Below are positions 14,169 to 22,997 of a DNA stretch of 37,074 nt, piece by piece; position 1 is the first letter of the stretch, and each line of letters starts with the position of its first letter. The DNA comes from Lachnospiraceae bacterium (lineage in GTDB: Bacteria; Bacillota; Clostridia; Lachnospirales; Lachnospiraceae), in NCBI GenBank assembly GCA_024696945.1, contig JAILGF010000171.1, positions 1 to 37,074 of the forward strand, given 5' to 3'. The notes below the pieces were generated by a model. That model was not told where the DNA came from. It made no database searches and saw only the letters and a program-made list of their open reading frames with translations. A program made the position numbers and the translations under genes.

Positions 14169-16130
14169 TCAGTTTTTACCGTCAACCTTCAATGCCCTCA
14201 TCGAGTTAAGGATTGCAAGGACCGCAACTCCAACATCGGCAAAAACCGCTGCCCACATGGAGGCGAATCCCAAGGCACCGAGGATCAGTACAAGAGCCTT
14301 TACGGATAAAGCAAATACTATATTCTGCTTAACTATCCTCAAGGTTTTCGATGCAATCCCCATCACCTTTGATATTTTTACGGGATTGTCGTCCATTATT
14401 ACAACGTCTGCAGCCTCTATTGCGGCATCGCTTCCAAGACTTCCCATGGCAATCCCGATATCGGCACGGGTAAGTACCGGTGAATCGTTTATTCCATCTC
14501 CGGCAAAAGCCACCTTACCGGCTCCGTTCAGTTCATTTATATAATTCTCAACACATGCGACCTTATCCTGCGGATAGAGCTCGGATCTTATCTCGTCTAT
14601 AAGCTTTCCGCCAAATCCGGGGTGTTTTTTCGGTACATCCTTCGATAAGTCATTAACCACTGCCTCGGCCTGATTCTTCTTATCTCCTGTGAGGAGTACG
14701 CATTTGTTGACTCCGGTCGCTTTAAGGCTTACCAATGCATCAACGCTCTCGGGCTTAACGGAATCCGATATCACTATCGCTCCTTGATATTTTCCGGCCC
14801 TTGCAATATAGACAACGGTTCCGGTACGCTCTACCGGTTTGAAGTCGATCTGTTTTGAATTCATAAGCTTATCGTTGCCGGCAAGTATTTCTTCACCGTC
14901 AACCGTTGCACATATGCCCTGTCCGGGAATTTCTTCAAATGAAGCCGGTTCAGCAACAGCATTTTTCTTTTCGTATCTTGATTCCGGCGATCCTTCATTC
15001 ACCGATAATCTCCAAGCCTCGCATACCGCACCCGCTACGGGATGGGTGGAATTTTGTTCCGCCTTTGCCGCAATTTCCAATAACTCCTGCTCACTGCATC
15101 CTTCCGGGATTATCGAATTAACCTTAAATTCACCTTTGGTAAGGGTTCCCGTTTTGTCAAAGCATATGGTCTTGATATCTGCAACCGCCTCTAAGTGGCT
15201 GCTGCCCTTAACCAGCACTCCTATCGAGGATGCTGCACCTATTCCGCCGAAAAATCCCATCGGAACCGAGATAACAAGTGCACAGGGGCATGAAATAACA
15301 AGGAATGTGCAGGCACGCCTTATCCATTCTGCCCATTCTCCTGTGATCAGTGAAGGAACTACTGCCAGTATCACCGCTCCTATGGTAACTATGGGAGTAT
15401 AATACTTTGCGAATCTGTGAATAAAGGTTTCATGCTTTGATTTTCTTGAAGAAGCGTTTTCCACTAGTTCCAGGATCTTCGATACCGTCGAATCCTCATA
15501 GGCCTTTGTCGTACGGCATTTAAGGAGTCCGTTTCCGTTTACGCTTCCGGAGTATATTTCTTCTCCGACGCCGGAATGTCTGGGAACCGATTCACCGGTA
15601 AGTGCGGATGTATCAAGAAATGACTCTCCCTCGAGGATCACACAATCTATAGGAACGCGTTCACCCGGTTTAATGAGGATTACGCTTCCGGGTTCAACAT
15701 CATCGGGATCTTCCTGCTCAACGCTTCCGTCTTCCTGCACAAGGTTTGCATACTCGGGGCAGATATCCATCATATCAGATATCGATTTCCTTGATTTCCC
15801 GACGGCATATGACTGGAACAGCTCCCCTACCTGATAGAACAGGATTACAGCTACTGCCTCGGAATACTCCTTTATCCCATATGCACCGATCCCCGCCACC
15901 AGCATCAGGAAGTTTTCATCGAAAACCTGCCCGTGGCAAATATTTTTGACGGCCTTCAGAACTATATCATATCCTGCAAGCAGGAAGGGAACGAGATAAA
16001 TGAATGGCTCTATGAGCTTACCCTCTATCATATCCTCATAGGATCCCGTATGCGACCAGATGAGAATCCCCCCGTATATAATACCTGCCGTTATAATTCT
16101 GTATAATGTTTTCTTTTGTTTTGGACTCAT
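14169..16130 (-). CDS. P1B-type heavy-metal-exporting ATPase (Zn/Cd/Pb class)
   Basis: A membrane P-type ATPase of about 653 residues. Features with the chosen start: an N-terminal membrane part, the actuator loop LDTSALTGES (about 172-181), the metal-binding CPC in TM6 (281-283), the phosphorylated Asp325 in DKTGTLT, the hinge motif GDGINDSPVL, and a final helix with ADVGVAVLAILNSMR. The Asp in that helix together with CPC points to the P1B-2 class (Zn2+, Cd2+, Pb2+). It lacks the usual N-terminal HMA domain, which is encoded by the next gene upstream. The first in-frame start is a TTG; I prefer the ATG at 16130 because GGAG lies 6 bases before it. Last gene of the operon. Confidence 0.93.
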   Translation of the reverse strand: MSPKQKKTLYRIITAGIIYGGILIWSHTGSYEDMIEGKLIEPFIYLVPFLLAGYDIVLKAVKNICHGQVFDENFLMLVAGIGAYGIKEYSEAVAVILFYQVGELFQSYAVGKSRKSISDMMDICPEYANLVQEDGSVEQEDPDDVEPGSVILIKPGERVPIDCVILEGESFLDTSALTGESVPRHSGVGEEIYSGSVNGNGLLKCRTTKAYEDSTVSKILELVENASSRKSKHETFIHRFAKYYTPIVTIGAVILAVVPSLITGEWAEWIRRACTFLVISCPCALVISVPMGFFGGIGAASSIGVLVKGSSHLEAVADIKTICFDKTGTLTKGEFKVNSIIPEGCSEQELLEIAAKAEQNSTHPVAGAVCEAWRLSVNEGSPESRYEKKNAVAEPASFEEIPGQGICATVDGEEILAGNDKLMNSKQIDFKPVERTGTVVYIARAGKYQGAIVISDSVKPESVDALVSLKATGVNKCVLLTGDKKNQAEAVVNDLSKDVPKKHPGFGGKLIDEIRSELYPQDKVACVENYINELNGAGKVAFAGDGINDSPVLTRADIGIAMGSLGSDAAIEAADVVIMDDNPVKISKVMGIASKTLRIVKQNIVFALSVKALVLILGALGFASMWAAVFADVGVAVLAILNSMRALKVDGKN

Positions 16131-16171
16131 AACAAGCTCCATTTTCAATCGTCAAGGACGATCAAACATCT

Positions 16172-16390
16172 TTATCTCATAATTACACAATCGGGTTCTA
16201 CCTTCTTGCATACCTTTACAACTTCATCCATTATGGCTTCGAATCGCTCATCATCGGCATCAATGCTCATCTTCTGCGTCATAAAGCTGACCGTTGCATC
16301 ATTAACTCCATCGATTTTTTTGATGGCATCCTCCATCTTCTGTGCACAGTTTGCGCAATCAAGATCCTGTAATTTGAATTTCTTTTTCAT
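16172..16390 (-). CDS. Stand-alone heavy-metal-associated (HMA) domain protein
   Basis: A 72-residue ferredoxin-like HMA domain. Its metal-binding loop DLDCANCAQKM has C12 and C15, followed by the expected KIDGVNDATVSFMTQKMSID strand region. It is probably a soluble metal carrier or the detached N-terminal domain of the ATPase, which lacks one. It lies between the repressor gene (28 bp away) and the ATPase gene (41 bp away), with AGGAG before the ATG. Confidence 0.92.
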   Translation of the reverse strand: MKKKFKLQDLDCANCAQKMEDAIKKIDGVNDATVSFMTQKMSIDADDERFEAIMDEVVKVCKKVEPDCVIMR

Positions 16391-16418
16391 GATTTTTCTC
16401 CTATCGTATTTTTTTATT

Positions 16419-16784
16419 TTACTCCATGATGTGCTCGGCTCCCTGAGCGATTATCGAGCTTACGTGGTCATCGGCAAGCTTGTATATTACAGATTTTCCT
16501 TCACGCCTAAAATCTATAAGCTTTGCCTGTTTTAGGATTTTCAACTGATGGGATACCGCAGATTGTGTCATGTCCAGAGTGTTCGCTATATCACAGACGC
16601 ACATCTCGCTTTCAAACAATGCAAACAATATCCTGATCCTTGTTGAATCCCCGAAGCATTTGAACAACTCCGCCAAGTCGTACAGTTTATCTTCTTCGGG
16701 CATCATCCTTTTTAATTCCGTTATTTTTTCGTCATGCTTATGTTCGTGAGAAACCTCACAATGTTCTGTATCATTTAATGACAT
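16419..16784 (-). CDS. ArsR/SmtB-family metal-responsive repressor (CadC-like)
   Basis: A 121-residue winged-helix repressor. The N-terminus is rich in possible ligands (C9, H13, H15, H17). The DNA-binding part has ELFKCFGDSTRIRILFAL, then the metal-site motif MCVCDIA (C62, C64) as in CadC, the recognition helix TQSAVSHQLKIL, and a wing REGKSVIYKL. The C-terminal helix has D106, H107 and H118, which could form a second zinc-type site. In this family metal binding releases DNA. An operator and promoter directly upstream (16836-16888) support autoregulation of the three-gene operon. AGGAGG lies 5 bases before the ATG. Confidence 0.93.
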   Translation of the reverse strand: MSLNDTEHCEVSHEHKHDEKITELKRMMPEEDKLYDLAELFKCFGDSTRIRILFALFESEMCVCDIANTLDMTQSAVSHQLKILKQAKLIDFRREGKSVIYKLADDHVSSIIAQGAEHIME

Positions 16785-16835
16785 CTTATCCTCCTAAACC
16801 TCGCCTATCAGAGACCCAACTCTGACTTAATTTAA

Positions 16836-16857
16836 CATATGAGCAACTGTTCATATG
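16836..16857. promoter_or_regulatory. ArsR/CadC-type operator
   Basis: CATATGAGCA-AC-TGTTCATATG is a 10-2-10 inverted repeat with one mismatch, closely like known SmtB/CadC-family operators. It covers the expected transcription start, so a bound repressor would block the promoter at 16861-16888. Confidence 0.8.
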
Positions 16858-16860
16858 TTC

Positions 16861-16888
16861 ATAATATCACATTTTTTTTAATTGTCAA
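16861..16888 (-). promoter_or_regulatory. Promoter of the metal-resistance operon
   Basis: On the minus strand a perfect TTGACA (16883-16888), a 16-bp spacer and TATTAT (16861-16866), just upstream of the operator. Confidence 0.8.
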
Positions 16889-16911
16889 GTATTTTTTTAA
16901 TAAAGCTTCAA

Positions 16912-16942
16912 ATAAAAAACAACCCTGTATAAATCAGGGTTG
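16912..16942 (-). terminator. Terminator after galK
   Basis: A perfect 8-bp stem (CAACCCTG at 16920-16927 with 16935-16942) with a 7-base loop is followed on the minus strand by a T6 run. It ends the glf-GH5-galK unit 25 bases after the galK stop. Confidence 0.85.
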
Positions 16943-16966
16943 CTTCGTAATCCTTATTCAAAAACA

Positions 16967-18169
16967 TTATAGTTCAGAAGGTCCGTCACCGACCTCAATT
17001 ACATAAAACTCGGGTTTTATCCCGCTTAATTCTTCGTATCTCTTTCCGGCTTCGCTGCAGACTTTATCCACCGCCTCGTTCTTAACCAAGGCTACCGTAC
17101 ATCCGCCGAATCCGCCGCCTGTCATTCGTGCTCCTATCACGCCCTCGACCTGCAGTTCCGATTCCACCATTATATTAAGCTCCTTACAGGTAACCTCATA
17201 GTCTAAGTCAAGCGACCTATGCGATCCGTTCATCAGCTTTCCAAAGGTTTCAAGGTCATCGGCATTTAGTGCTTTTACCGCCTCTATTGTCCGAAGGTTT
17301 TCAGTAACCGCATGACGCGCACGTCTAAAGCACACCTCATCCTTTATAGCTTTCGAATACCTGTTGAAGCTCTCTTCATCGAGTTCTCCCAAGGACTTGA
17401 TATCCGTAACGGCCTGAAGGTCTTTTAATGCCGTTTCGCTCTCACGTCTTCGGTCATTGTATGCCGATGTTGTAAGCTCATGTTTTACCTTGGTGTTCGC
17501 TATCACTATCTTCGCATTCTTTAGATTTACCGGAACATATTCATATTCAAGGGTTGCGGTATCAAGGAATATTGCATGATCTTTTTTCCCGAATGCCGAA
17601 GCGAACTGATCCATTATTCCGCAGTTCATGCCGTTAAATTTGTTCTCGGATTCCTGACCGAAAAGCGCAAGTTCTTTCTTTGAAACATTTAATCCGAAAA
17701 GACTGCTGAGTACGAATCCTGTCAACACTTCGATCGAAGCAGATGAAGAAAGCCCCGAACCGTTCGGTATATCCCCAAAGAAAAGGATATCAAGTCCCCT
17801 ATCGATATTAAATCCGTGCATCTTAAAGGTATACACTATCCCCAGCGGGTAATTTGCCCATTTATATTCCTTTGAATTTTTAAGGTCTGTCAGAACATCC
17901 ACTTCTATGACCCCATCCTTTTCAAAATTCATTGAATACAAGCGGATAAGGCTGTCATTCCTCAACCTGCATGCCGCATATGTTCCCAGGTTAAGCGCGC
18001 ACGGAAAAACATGTCCCCCGTTATAATCGGTATGTTCACCGATAAGGTTTACCCTGCCCGGAGCAAAGAATACTCTTGCTCCGTCACTGTCTCCGAAAAC
18101 TTCGGAAAATTTCCCCAAGAGAAATTCCTTGGTTATAGTATCGTTCAAACCTGTAGTTCCTAAACTCAT
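16967..18169 (-). CDS. galK: Galactokinase
   Basis: A GHMP-family kinase of 400 residues that phosphorylates galactose at C1 in the Leloir pathway. Visible are the galactokinase signature GRVNLIGEHTDYNGG, the ATP-binding loop GDIPNGSGLSSSAS, and the third motif RMTGGGFGGCTVAL near the C-terminus. An earlier ATG at 18187 overlaps the stop of the GH5 gene as ATGA. The ATG six codons later has AAAGGA 9 bases upstream and gives a normal N-terminus, so I chose it; either is possible. It is the last gene after glf and the GH5 cellulase. No galT or galE is seen nearby. Confidence 0.95.
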   Translation of the reverse strand: MSLGTTGLNDTITKEFLLGKFSEVFGDSDGARVFFAPGRVNLIGEHTDYNGGHVFPCALNLGTYAACRLRNDSLIRLYSMNFEKDGVIEVDVLTDLKNSKEYKWANYPLGIVYTFKMHGFNIDRGLDILFFGDIPNGSGLSSSASIEVLTGFVLSSLFGLNVSKKELALFGQESENKFNGMNCGIMDQFASAFGKKDHAIFLDTATLEYEYVPVNLKNAKIVIANTKVKHELTTSAYNDRRRESETALKDLQAVTDIKSLGELDEESFNRYSKAIKDEVCFRRARHAVTENLRTIEAVKALNADDLETFGKLMNGSHRSLDLDYEVTCKELNIMVESELQVEGVIGARMTGGGFGGCTVALVKNEAVDKVCSEAGKRYEELSGIKPEFYVIEVGDGPSEL

Positions 18170-18183
18170 AGGTTTCGATCCTT

Positions 18184-20346
18184 TCATCTGTTCTTCTTTT
18201 TCTTGATAACATATACGAGCACAACCGTACCGGATGCCAAAACAGCCATACCAAGAACGATCAATATAATAGGCATTACGATATTTCTGGTATTGTCAGC
18301 CTTATCCGATGATCCTTCCTTTTCTGTCACAGTTTCACCTGTCTGTTTTGAACCGGCTTCTGAATTATCTGTTTTGTCTTCATCGGGCACCGGCGTCGCA
18401 GTAGGTTTCTTAGCAGTTTCATCCATCGGTACAGGGGTGATCTGAGCCTCTTTGGTCGGTTCGGGTGTAGGTTCGGGGGTAGGTTCGGGTGTAGGATTCA
18501 AAGCTTCCTCACCGTAAAGAGAAATAAACTTCTCCACCGCCTTCTCATCCGCTTCCCAAAAGAGCATTCCGTAAACAGTCAGATTCCTGCTTTCATCCCC
18601 TGTATACTCTGTTCCTTCCCTAAAATCCTTTGTAGTGTACCAGCCTAAAATCTTAAGTCCTTGTGGCGCCTTAGCACTTTCCTTTGAACTAAAGCTCTTG
18701 CCGCAGACTACGAAATCAACTTCAGGCTTTAACGCCATTACATCAACCTCATATACGTATATATCAGGTCCTTCGGAATATATCCACATTTCGCTGTCGG
18801 AGGTGTTTCTTATCCCCGCAGATGTAAGTGTGTCATTAATTGTCCTGAATCCGAAGAAGGCAATGTTATATCCGTCCCTTTCTTCCGTCCTGTCGGGTGC
18901 GATATCTCCCGAATACAGTTCCTTTTCTCCAAGATTGATCGAAATCAGAGGAGAAGCAGAGCCCTTGTAGGCCACTGCAATCTCAGAAGTTAACTTTATA
19001 TAATACCGTATTACCGGTATGGATATGGGCTGTGCATGTGACAGATAAAGCCCCGCAACATTATGCCCGTTCTCATCTTCATAAATGATATCCCCGCCGA
19101 GAATACCTTTCTTCTCTAATGAAGTCTGATATGCCATCCTGTCGGTGGTCACAAGCTCTCCCCAATCAATACTCTTTGAAGCAAGGAAAAGCTTATCAAC
19201 TACCGAAGGGTAATTCCATTCACACCTGTTCCTCTGTATCCAGGCATGGCATTCGCCTCCGGAATGACCGTTAGCACCGTTATCCCAAAGGATTATCGGA
19301 ATACCGTACTCATAGGATTTCCGCCCCATGTATTCCGCCCAGTTTTCGCGCTGTTCAGTATTATTCTTATCGGTGGCACTCGTCTCCCCAATGACCACGG
19401 GAATGTCGTTAAACAGGAACATCTCCTCAAGGTCACGGAACAGAGTGTCTATTCCGTATGTATGGCTTTTATCATTCGGATCGAATTCATATAAGTTATC
19501 GCTCAGGCAGAAATCATACGGGCTGTAGCAGTGAACGGAAATGATAACGTTTTTTATCGCCTTTCCTTCATATGACGGTATTGAAATGGTATTTAAAATA
19601 TCCTTTGAGGAAGATGCCGCATACCCCGGGATCATAAGGCAGCGCTCACTGTTATATCCCTTGCCGTTGCTTCTTATGGTATATGCAAATACCTGGTCAA
19701 GATAATTAACGGCATCGTAAGCTTCCTGATCTCCGCTCCACTCGATATCGGTACCTGCCAGTCTAGGCTCGTTCATTCCCTCAAATATCAGGTGTTGATC
19801 GTAATCCGCAAAGCAGTCGGCTATCTGGCTCCATACTGCTTCAAGCTCTTTTCCTATGCTTTCATAATTAGAGCTAAGCTTTGAGGTATTGATCCATGCC
19901 TCATGATGGAGATTGATTATGATATACATATCAAGGTCATATGCATAATCAACAACCTCCTTTACTCTTGCAAGGAAATCCGGATTGATTGTATATGAAC
20001 CGTCCTTTGAGAGCTGATTATTCCAGGTCACAGGGATCCTTATTGTTTTAAATCCCCTGTCATGTACTGCTTTTATCAGTTCCTGTGTAACCTTAGGATT
20101 TCCCCATGAGGTTTCCTGGCTGTATACATTGCTCTTGTTTCCGCCTGTGGCGTCAAAGGTGTTTCCCAGATTCCAGCCGAAACCCATCTCGGATGTTATC
20201 TCCATTGCGTTTTTTCCGGTAAGGACTTCCTTAGCTTTTGCAGGCGAACAGGCCGGCAATATCTGTATCAGGAGACATACGAATATTAAAAATGCGAATA
20301 ATCTGCCCCGATTCCTTATTATTTTAATATATATTTTGTTTTCCAA
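18184..20346 (-). CDS. Membrane-anchored GH5 endoglucanase (cellulase)
   Basis: A 720-residue surface enzyme. An N-terminal hydrophobic segment (about 14-33) acts as signal peptide. It ends at a Cys with only a poor lipobox (LPAC). The GH5 domain covers about 50-390: GFGWNLGNTFDA, NLHHEAW (145-151), the acid/base Glu193 in GMNEP and the nucleophile Glu321 in VIGETSA. A region at about 400-545 of unknown fold may be a carbohydrate-binding module. Then come a linker of TPEP repeats (about 610-630), a charged spacer, and a C-terminal membrane helix followed by KKKKNR. It probably cuts cellulose or mixed-linkage glucan while held at the membrane. The start codon is TTG, supported by AAGGAG 9 bases upstream. 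It sits 35 bp after glf. Confidence 0.94.
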   Translation of the reverse strand: MENKIYIKIIRNRGRLFAFLIFVCLLIQILPACSPAKAKEVLTGKNAMEITSEMGFGWNLGNTFDATGGNKSNVYSQETSWGNPKVTQELIKAVHDRGFKTIRIPVTWNNQLSKDGSYTINPDFLARVKEVVDYAYDLDMYIIINLHHEAWINTSKLSSNYESIGKELEAVWSQIADCFADYDQHLIFEGMNEPRLAGTDIEWSGDQEAYDAVNYLDQVFAYTIRSNGKGYNSERCLMIPGYAASSSKDILNTISIPSYEGKAIKNVIISVHCYSPYDFCLSDNLYEFDPNDKSHTYGIDTLFRDLEEMFLFNDIPVVIGETSATDKNNTEQRENWAEYMGRKSYEYGIPIILWDNGANGHSGGECHAWIQRNRCEWNYPSVVDKLFLASKSIDWGELVTTDRMAYQTSLEKKGILGGDIIYEDENGHNVAGLYLSHAQPISIPVIRYYIKLTSEIAVAYKGSASPLISINLGEKELYSGDIAPDRTEERDGYNIAFFGFRTINDTLTSAGIRNTSDSEMWIYSEGPDIYVYEVDVMALKPEVDFVVCGKSFSSKESAKAPQGLKILGWYTTKDFREGTEYTGDESRNLTVYGMLFWEADEKAVEKFISLYGEEALNPTPEPTPEPTPEPTKEAQITPVPMDETAKKPTATPVPDEDKTDNSEAGSKQTGETVTEKEGSSDKADNTRNIVMPIILIVLGMAVLASGTVVLVYVIKKKKNR

Positions 20347-20381
20347 GCCGTCCGGCTCCTTTCTGAAAATGTATATCCCGA

Positions 20382-21527
20382 TTACATATGTGTTACGTCT
20401 TCTAAGGCTGCAGCTATAACCTTATCCATGTCATAATACTTATACTGGCCGAGCCTTCCTCCGAAGAATACGTTTTCGGTTGCGTCGGCAAGCTGCTTGT
20501 ATTCTGCATACAGCTTGTTGTTTATATCGTTGTTTACAGGGTAATAAGGCTCATCGCCCTTCTCCCATGCCTTCGGGTATTCTCTGGTGATTATGGTCGT
20601 AGGCTGTTTTCCGAATTCAAAATGTTTGTGCTCGATAATTCTCGTAAAATCAACCTCATGGCTCGTGTAATTGACAACCGCAACGCCCTGGTAGTTTTCT
20701 TCCTCAAGCTTCTCGGTCTCGAACCTGAGCGATCTATACTCAAGTTCTCCGAGGCGGTAATCGAAGAATTCGTCTATCATGCCGGTATATACCACCTTAT
20801 CAGCTATTCCGCATCCGTAATCAACGGTGCCTTCGCTGTTTTCAGGCTTGTCGGCATGAAGCGCGCGGAGCTTAAAGTAATCGGTGTCCAGCTTTACGTC
20901 AATCCCCTCGAGCATTTCCTCGATCATTGCGGTATAACCGCCGATGGGGATTCCCTGATATCTGTCATTAAAATAGTTGTTGTCAAATGTGAATCTGACA
21001 GGAAGACGCTTAATTATGAATGCGGGCAGCTCCTTGCAATCCCTTCCCCATTGCTTCTCGGTGTATTCCTTAACAAGCTTCTCATAAACATCGCGTCCTA
21101 CAAGGCGAAGTGCCTGTTCTTCCAGGTTCTTTGGCTCGCCCGTAATACCTTCGGCATCTATCTGCTCCTTTATTTTTGCAGCTGCCTCTTTAGGAGTTGA
21201 AACACCCCAAAGTTTCGAAAAGGTATTCATATTAAAGGGCAGATTATATAATTCGTCATGATATCTTGCGACCGGAGAATTCACAAAATTATTGAATTCT
21301 GCGAACTGATTGACATAATCCCAGATTTTCTTATCGGAGGTATGGAAAATGTGAGCGCCATACTTATGGACATTTATCCCGTCAATGTTTTCGGTATAGA
21401 TGTTTCCTCCTATAACCTTGCGTTTGTCTATAACAAGGCATTCCATACCGTTTTTCTTAAGCTCGTGAGCTGCAACCGCTCCGTAAAGACCTGCACCTAC
21501 TATCAGATAATCGTATTTTTTATCCAT
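20382..21527 (-). CDS. glf: UDP-galactopyranose mutase
   Basis: A flavoenzyme of 381 residues that interconverts UDP-galactopyranose and UDP-galactofuranose, the donor for galactofuranose-containing surface glycans. The N-terminal FAD-binding Rossmann motif is DYLIVGAGLYGAVAAHEL. Further family segments are NKYGAHIFHT-like (VHKYGAHIFHTSD), WGRDCKELP, NYTSHEVDFTRIIEHKHF and GGRLGQYKYYDMDK near the C-terminus, where the substrate-binding Arg and Tyr lie. An upstream in-frame start would add 12 residues. The ATG at 21527 has AAGGAG 6 bases before it and is preferred. First gene of the glf-GH5-galK unit. Confidence 0.96.
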   Translation of the reverse strand: MDKKYDYLIVGAGLYGAVAAHELKKNGMECLVIDKRKVIGGNIYTENIDGINVHKYGAHIFHTSDKKIWDYVNQFAEFNNFVNSPVARYHDELYNLPFNMNTFSKLWGVSTPKEAAAKIKEQIDAEGITGEPKNLEEQALRLVGRDVYEKLVKEYTEKQWGRDCKELPAFIIKRLPVRFTFDNNYFNDRYQGIPIGGYTAMIEEMLEGIDVKLDTDYFKLRALHADKPENSEGTVDYGCGIADKVVYTGMIDEFFDYRLGELEYRSLRFETEKLEEENYQGVAVVNYTSHEVDFTRIIEHKHFEFGKQPTTIITREYPKAWEKGDEPYYPVNNDINNKLYAEYKQLADATENVFFGGRLGQYKYYDMDKVIAAALEDVTHM

Positions 21528-21599
21528 AATAAACTCCTTATGTTTTATAATACATAGGATCATACTGTTTCCGTCAGAACAACAAAATCCCTAAATAGC

Positions 21600-21628
21600 A
21601 TTATATGATATCCTGTCTGTTTAGTCAA
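21600..21628 (-). promoter_or_regulatory. Promoter of the glf-GH5-galK unit
   Basis: On the minus strand TTGACT (21623-21628), a 17-bp spacer and a perfect TATAAT (21600-21605). The leader before glf is about 65 bases. Confidence 0.75.
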
Positions 21629-21641
21629 TGTTTTTCCTATT

Positions 21642-21670
21642 TTGACACACCGGGGCAAATATGCTATGAT
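21642..21670 (+). promoter_or_regulatory. Promoter of the GHL10-type gene
   Basis: A perfect TTGACA (21642-21647), a 17-bp spacer and TATGAT (21665-21670). Its -35 box lies only 13 bp from that of the divergent glf promoter. Confidence 0.8.
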
Positions 21671-21716
21671 TGTTGCTTGGAGCTATACAACATTTTTATT
21701 CAAGGAGTACATCCCT

Positions 21717-22997
21717 ATGTCAATTAAAAAGATTATTACAGCCACCATCTGCCTGGTACTTGCTTTTTCCTTTATCCTCGGCACAGCGGTACCTGCATTT
21801 GCAGATGAAGGTATTCGGGACATCGCAATTTCAGAAGAAGCTACAGAGGAATTCCGTGCAGTCTGGATCGCATATTATGATTTTGTGGATTCAAGGGAAT
21901 ACGACAAATATGATTTTACCGCTTACGTCAGGGAGATGTTTGATAATGCGGTCAGTCTCGGCTTTAACGCGGTAGTTGTCCATGTCCGGCCATTCAGCGA
22001 TGCCATGTATAAATCGGATTATTATCCCTGGTCATACTATTGTTCGGGCCAGCAGGGAATAAATCCAGGCTTTGACCCCTTAAAGATCATGGTTGAGGAA
22101 GCTCATAGCCGTGGACTTGAGATTCATGCCTGGCTTAATCCGTACCGGGTTACCACATCATGGAACTACGGCACCGATGTAAGCCAGCTTTCCAAGAAAA
22201 ATCCTGCAAGGAAATGGCTCACCAACAAGAAAACCTCTGATGACAGGAACGTCCTAGAATACGGCGGAGCACTATACTACAATCCTTCGGTTTCTGCGGT
22301 AAGAAAGCTCATTGTAAACGGCGTTAAAGAGATCGTAACCAATTATGATGTCGACGGTATCCATTTCGATGATTATTTCTATCCAGATCTCGACAGTGAC
22401 TATGAAACAAATTTCGATGCCGAGGAATATGAAGCATATAGGAAAAAGAAAATCTCCCAAGGTAAAACTCCTATGTCCATCCAAAAGTGGAGAATGAACA
22501 ATGTCAATACTCTTGTTAAACAGGTTTATTCGGCCATCAAGGAAATAGACAGTGATGTAGTATTCGGCATCAGCCCCGGCGGCTATATCGATTATTTCGA
22601 TGAAAAGGAACGCTGGTATGTTGATTACAGAACCTGGATGAGTGAGGACGGATACATCGATTATATTTGTCCCCAGCTTTACTGGAGCTTCAATTCAAGG
22701 AATATTTTCCCTTATTACGAAACCCTGCTGAAATGGGCTTCGGCTCTCCAAAACGAGAAGGTTAAGCTGTACATAGGCCTTCCGGCATATAAGATGAACG
22801 CCAAAAGCAACATCAGTTCTCAGGATTCCCTGACCGATACAGAATGGTACAACCAATTCCTTCTTGCAGATATGGTCCTTTACGGAAGAAGATCCGGTTA
22901 TGTTTCCGGTTATATAGTTTTTGACTATTCCGATCTTATTGCCGAGAAAAACAAAAAAGCGGCAGAAGCTCTTAAAGAAGAGTTCAGCCGCCCGTGA
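21717..22997 (+). CDS. Secreted family 10-like glycosyl hydrolase (GHL10 type)
   Basis: A 426-residue secreted protein. It has a signal peptide (SIKKIITATICLVLAFSFIL, cleavage probably after PAFA) and then a GHL10-type TIM barrel starting EEFRAVWIAYYDF. Typical segments are FNAVVVHVRPFSDAMYKS, GLEIHAWLNPYR, DGIHFDDYFYP, FGISPGGY and YIDYICPQLYW. Related proteins act on glycans, but the substrate of this type is mostly unproven; peptidoglycan or polysaccharide are candidates. An in-frame TTG further upstream falls inside the -35 box, so the ATG at 21717 with AAGGAG 10 bases before it is the start. It runs divergently from glf. Confidence 0.9.
   Translation: MSIKKIITATICLVLAFSFILGTAVPAFADEGIRDIAISEEATEEFRAVWIAYYDFVDSREYDKYDFTAYVREMFDNAVSLGFNAVVVHVRPFSDAMYKSDYYPWSYYCSGQQGINPGFDPLKIMVEEAHSRGLEIHAWLNPYRVTTSWNYGTDVSQLSKKNPARKWLTNKKTSDDRNVLEYGGALYYNPSVSAVRKLIVNGVKEIVTNYDVDGIHFDDYFYPDLDSDYETNFDAEEYEAYRKKKISQGKTPMSIQKWRMNNVNTLVKQVYSAIKEIDSDVVFGISPGGYIDYFDEKERWYVDYRTWMSEDGYIDYICPQLYWSFNSRNIFPYYETLLKWASALQNEKVKLYIGLPAYKMNAKSNISSQDSLTDTEWYNQFLLADMVLYGRRSGYVSGYIVFDYSDLIAEKNKKAAEALKEEFSRP

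Noticed and set aside
21642-21716. Longer N-terminus for the GHL10-type protein
   Set aside because: The upstream TTG is part of the -35 box, and the internal ATG has a strong ribosome-binding site directly before the signal peptide.
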